Shown piece by piece: positions 4,934 through 5,932 of a DNA stretch of 5,932 nt (the first letter of the stretch is position 1; every line of letters begins with the position of its first letter). The position numbers and the translations under genes are program-made. The notes under the pieces are model-generated. The model saw only the letters and a program-made list of their open reading frames with translations, was not told where the DNA came from and made no database searches. The stretch comes from Acidimicrobiaceae bacterium (GTDB taxonomy: Bacteria; Actinomycetota; Acidimicrobiia; Acidimicrobiales; Palsa-688). Where the stretch lies: assembly GCA_003156795.1 (NCBI GenBank), contig PMHU01000208.1, forward strand, positions 4,619 to 10,550. The letters run 5' to 3'.

Positions 4934-5932
4934 CTAGTCCCGTACGAGGGGCTTGTACTTGATTCGGTGGGGCTGGTCGGCGTCGACCCCGAGCCGTTTG
5001 TGGCGATCGGCCTCGTAGTCGGAGAAGTTGCCTTCCCACCAGCGAACTTCCGAGTCGCCCTCGAACGCCAGGACGTGGGTTGCTACCCGGTCCAGAAACC
5101 AGCGGTCGTGGCTGATCACCACGGCGCAGCCCGGGAAGGTGAGGAGGGCGTCCTCGAGAGCCCGGAGGGTGTCGACGTCGAGGTCGTTGGTCGGCTCGTC
5201 CAGGAGCAGGACGTTGCCCCCGGTGCGAAGGACTTTGGCCAAGTGGACACGGTTGCGTTCGCCGCCGGACAGGTCCCCGACCCTCTTCTGCTGGTCGCTC
5301 CCCTTGAAACCGAAGCTGGCCACGTAGGCCCGGCCGTGGAGTTCCCGGCCGCCCACGACCAGGCGTTCCTGGCCTCCCGCCACCTCCTCGAAGACGGTGT
5401 TGTCCGGTTCCAAAGTGGCCCGCGACTGATCGACGTAGGCGATGGAGACGGTGTCGCCGAGCTTGATGGTTCCCGCGTCGGGGGACTCGGCTCCCGTGAC
5501 GAGCCGGAACAGTGTCGTCTTGCCCGCACCGTTGGGCCCGATGACGCCGACGATCCCGCCGGGGGGAAGAAGGAATGACAGCCCGTCTATAAGAAGCCGG
5601 TCGCCATAACCCTTTGTGAGTTCGGCGGCATCGACGACGACATCGCCGAGTCGCGGACCGGGCGGAATGGTGATCTCGAGCTTGTCAGCCGCCCGTTCGG
5701 AAGCTTCGGCGTCGGCCACGAGCTGGTTGTAAGCGGTCACCCGCGCCTTGCTCTTCGCCTGGCGGGCCCTGGGTGACATTCGGATCCATTCGAGCTCGCG
5801 CTCGAGGGTCCGCTGACGGGCCCGGTCGGCCTTCTCCTCGCCGGCCAGGCGGGCCTGCTTCTGATCCAGCCACGACGAGTAGTTCCCCTCCCACGGGATG
5901 CCGAAGCCTCGATCGAGCTCGAGGATCCAGCC
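4934..5932 (-). CDS. ettA: ABC-F energy-dependent translational throttle protein, C-terminal part; N-terminus outside window
   Basis: EttA is a cytoplasmic ABC-F ATPase that binds the ribosomal E site and couples entry into elongation to the ATP/ADP state. It has no membrane domain and is not a transporter. The frame is open to the right edge, and 332 residues are visible of a family length near 555. The first visible residues GWILELDRGFGIPWEGNYSSWLDQK (about 1-25) and the following charged helices (ELEWIRMSPRARQAKSKARV) are the end of ABC1 and the inter-domain P-site-tRNA-interacting linker, so the ATG at 5779 is internal. ABC2 then shows PPGPRLGD (about 90-97), YGDRLLIDGLSF, Walker A GPNGAGKTT (132-140), signature LSGGERNRVHL (221-231), Walker B LLLDEPTNDLD with catalytic Glu246, and the switch His275 in VISHDRWFLDR. 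It ends with the family-typical HRIKYKPLVRD. The gene is complete at its 3' end, and a 304-nt gap separates it from the hydrolase downstream. Confidence 0.96.
   Translation of the reverse strand, partial: GWILELDRGFGIPWEGNYSSWLDQKQARLAGEEKADRARQRTLERELEWIRMSPRARQAKSKARVTAYNQLVADAEASERAADKLEITIPPGPRLGDVVVDAAELTKGYGDRLLIDGLSFLLPPGGIVGVIGPNGAGKTTLFRLVTGAESPDAGTIKLGDTVSIAYVDQSRATLEPDNTVFEEVAGGQERLVVGGRELHGRAYVASFGFKGSDQQKRVGDLSGGERNRVHLAKVLRTGGNVLLLDEPTNDLDVDTLRALEDALLTFPGCAVVISHDRWFLDRVATHVLAFEGDSEVRWWEGNFSDYEADRHKRLGVDADQPHRIKYKPLVRD

Noticed and set aside
4862..5578. 238-codon open frame on the + strand opposite ettA
   Set aside because: It is antisense to clear ABC-F motifs, has no recognisable domain, and is explained by GC-rich codon bias.

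Overview
The window is GC-rich, gene-dense bacterial chromosome, with roughly 60-80% GC in the stretches I counted by eye and strongly GC-biased third positions. Several genes use GTG starts, and the gene content includes a mycobacterial-type LigC ATP-dependent DNA ligase, a GH77 enzyme of the actinobacterial type and a MenJ-like flavin reductase. Together these suggest an actinomycetote, possibly an uncultured environmental lineage. The taxonomic call is inference from protein resemblance, not from a marker gene.

Left part (1-2528, + strand): three closely packed co-directional genes, probably one transcription unit. They are the C-terminal two thirds or so of a 4-alpha-glucanotransferase (malQ, start outside the window), a complete LigC-type ATP-dependent DNA ligase starting at GTG 916, and a 2H phosphoesterase / 2'-5' RNA ligase-like protein. 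Gaps are 17 and 11 nt. The ligase and the 2H protein are the pair most likely to share a theme, nucleic-acid end processing and sealing.

Middle (2551-4629, - strand): an alpha/beta hydrolase followed 57 nt downstream by a geranylgeranyl-reductase-family FAD oxidoreductase. The reductase converges on the left cluster with only 22 nt between the two stop codons.

Right part (4630-5932): a 304-nt non-coding region, then the C-terminal 332 residues of the ABC-F translation factor EttA on the - strand, whose N-terminal half lies beyond the right edge. The intergenic region is the most unusual part of the window. It holds seven degenerate units of about 16 bp (about 80% GC), an abrupt island of about 40% GC with a perfect 7+1+7 palindrome and a 10-bp direct repeat, and a near-perfect 20-bp tandem duplication.

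I see no mobile element, CRISPR array, tRNA or rRNA. The genes are ordinary housekeeping or metabolic families. The points worth a second look are the structured intergenic region, the ligC/2H pairing, a possible leaderless start for the hydrolase and its unclear catalytic acid.
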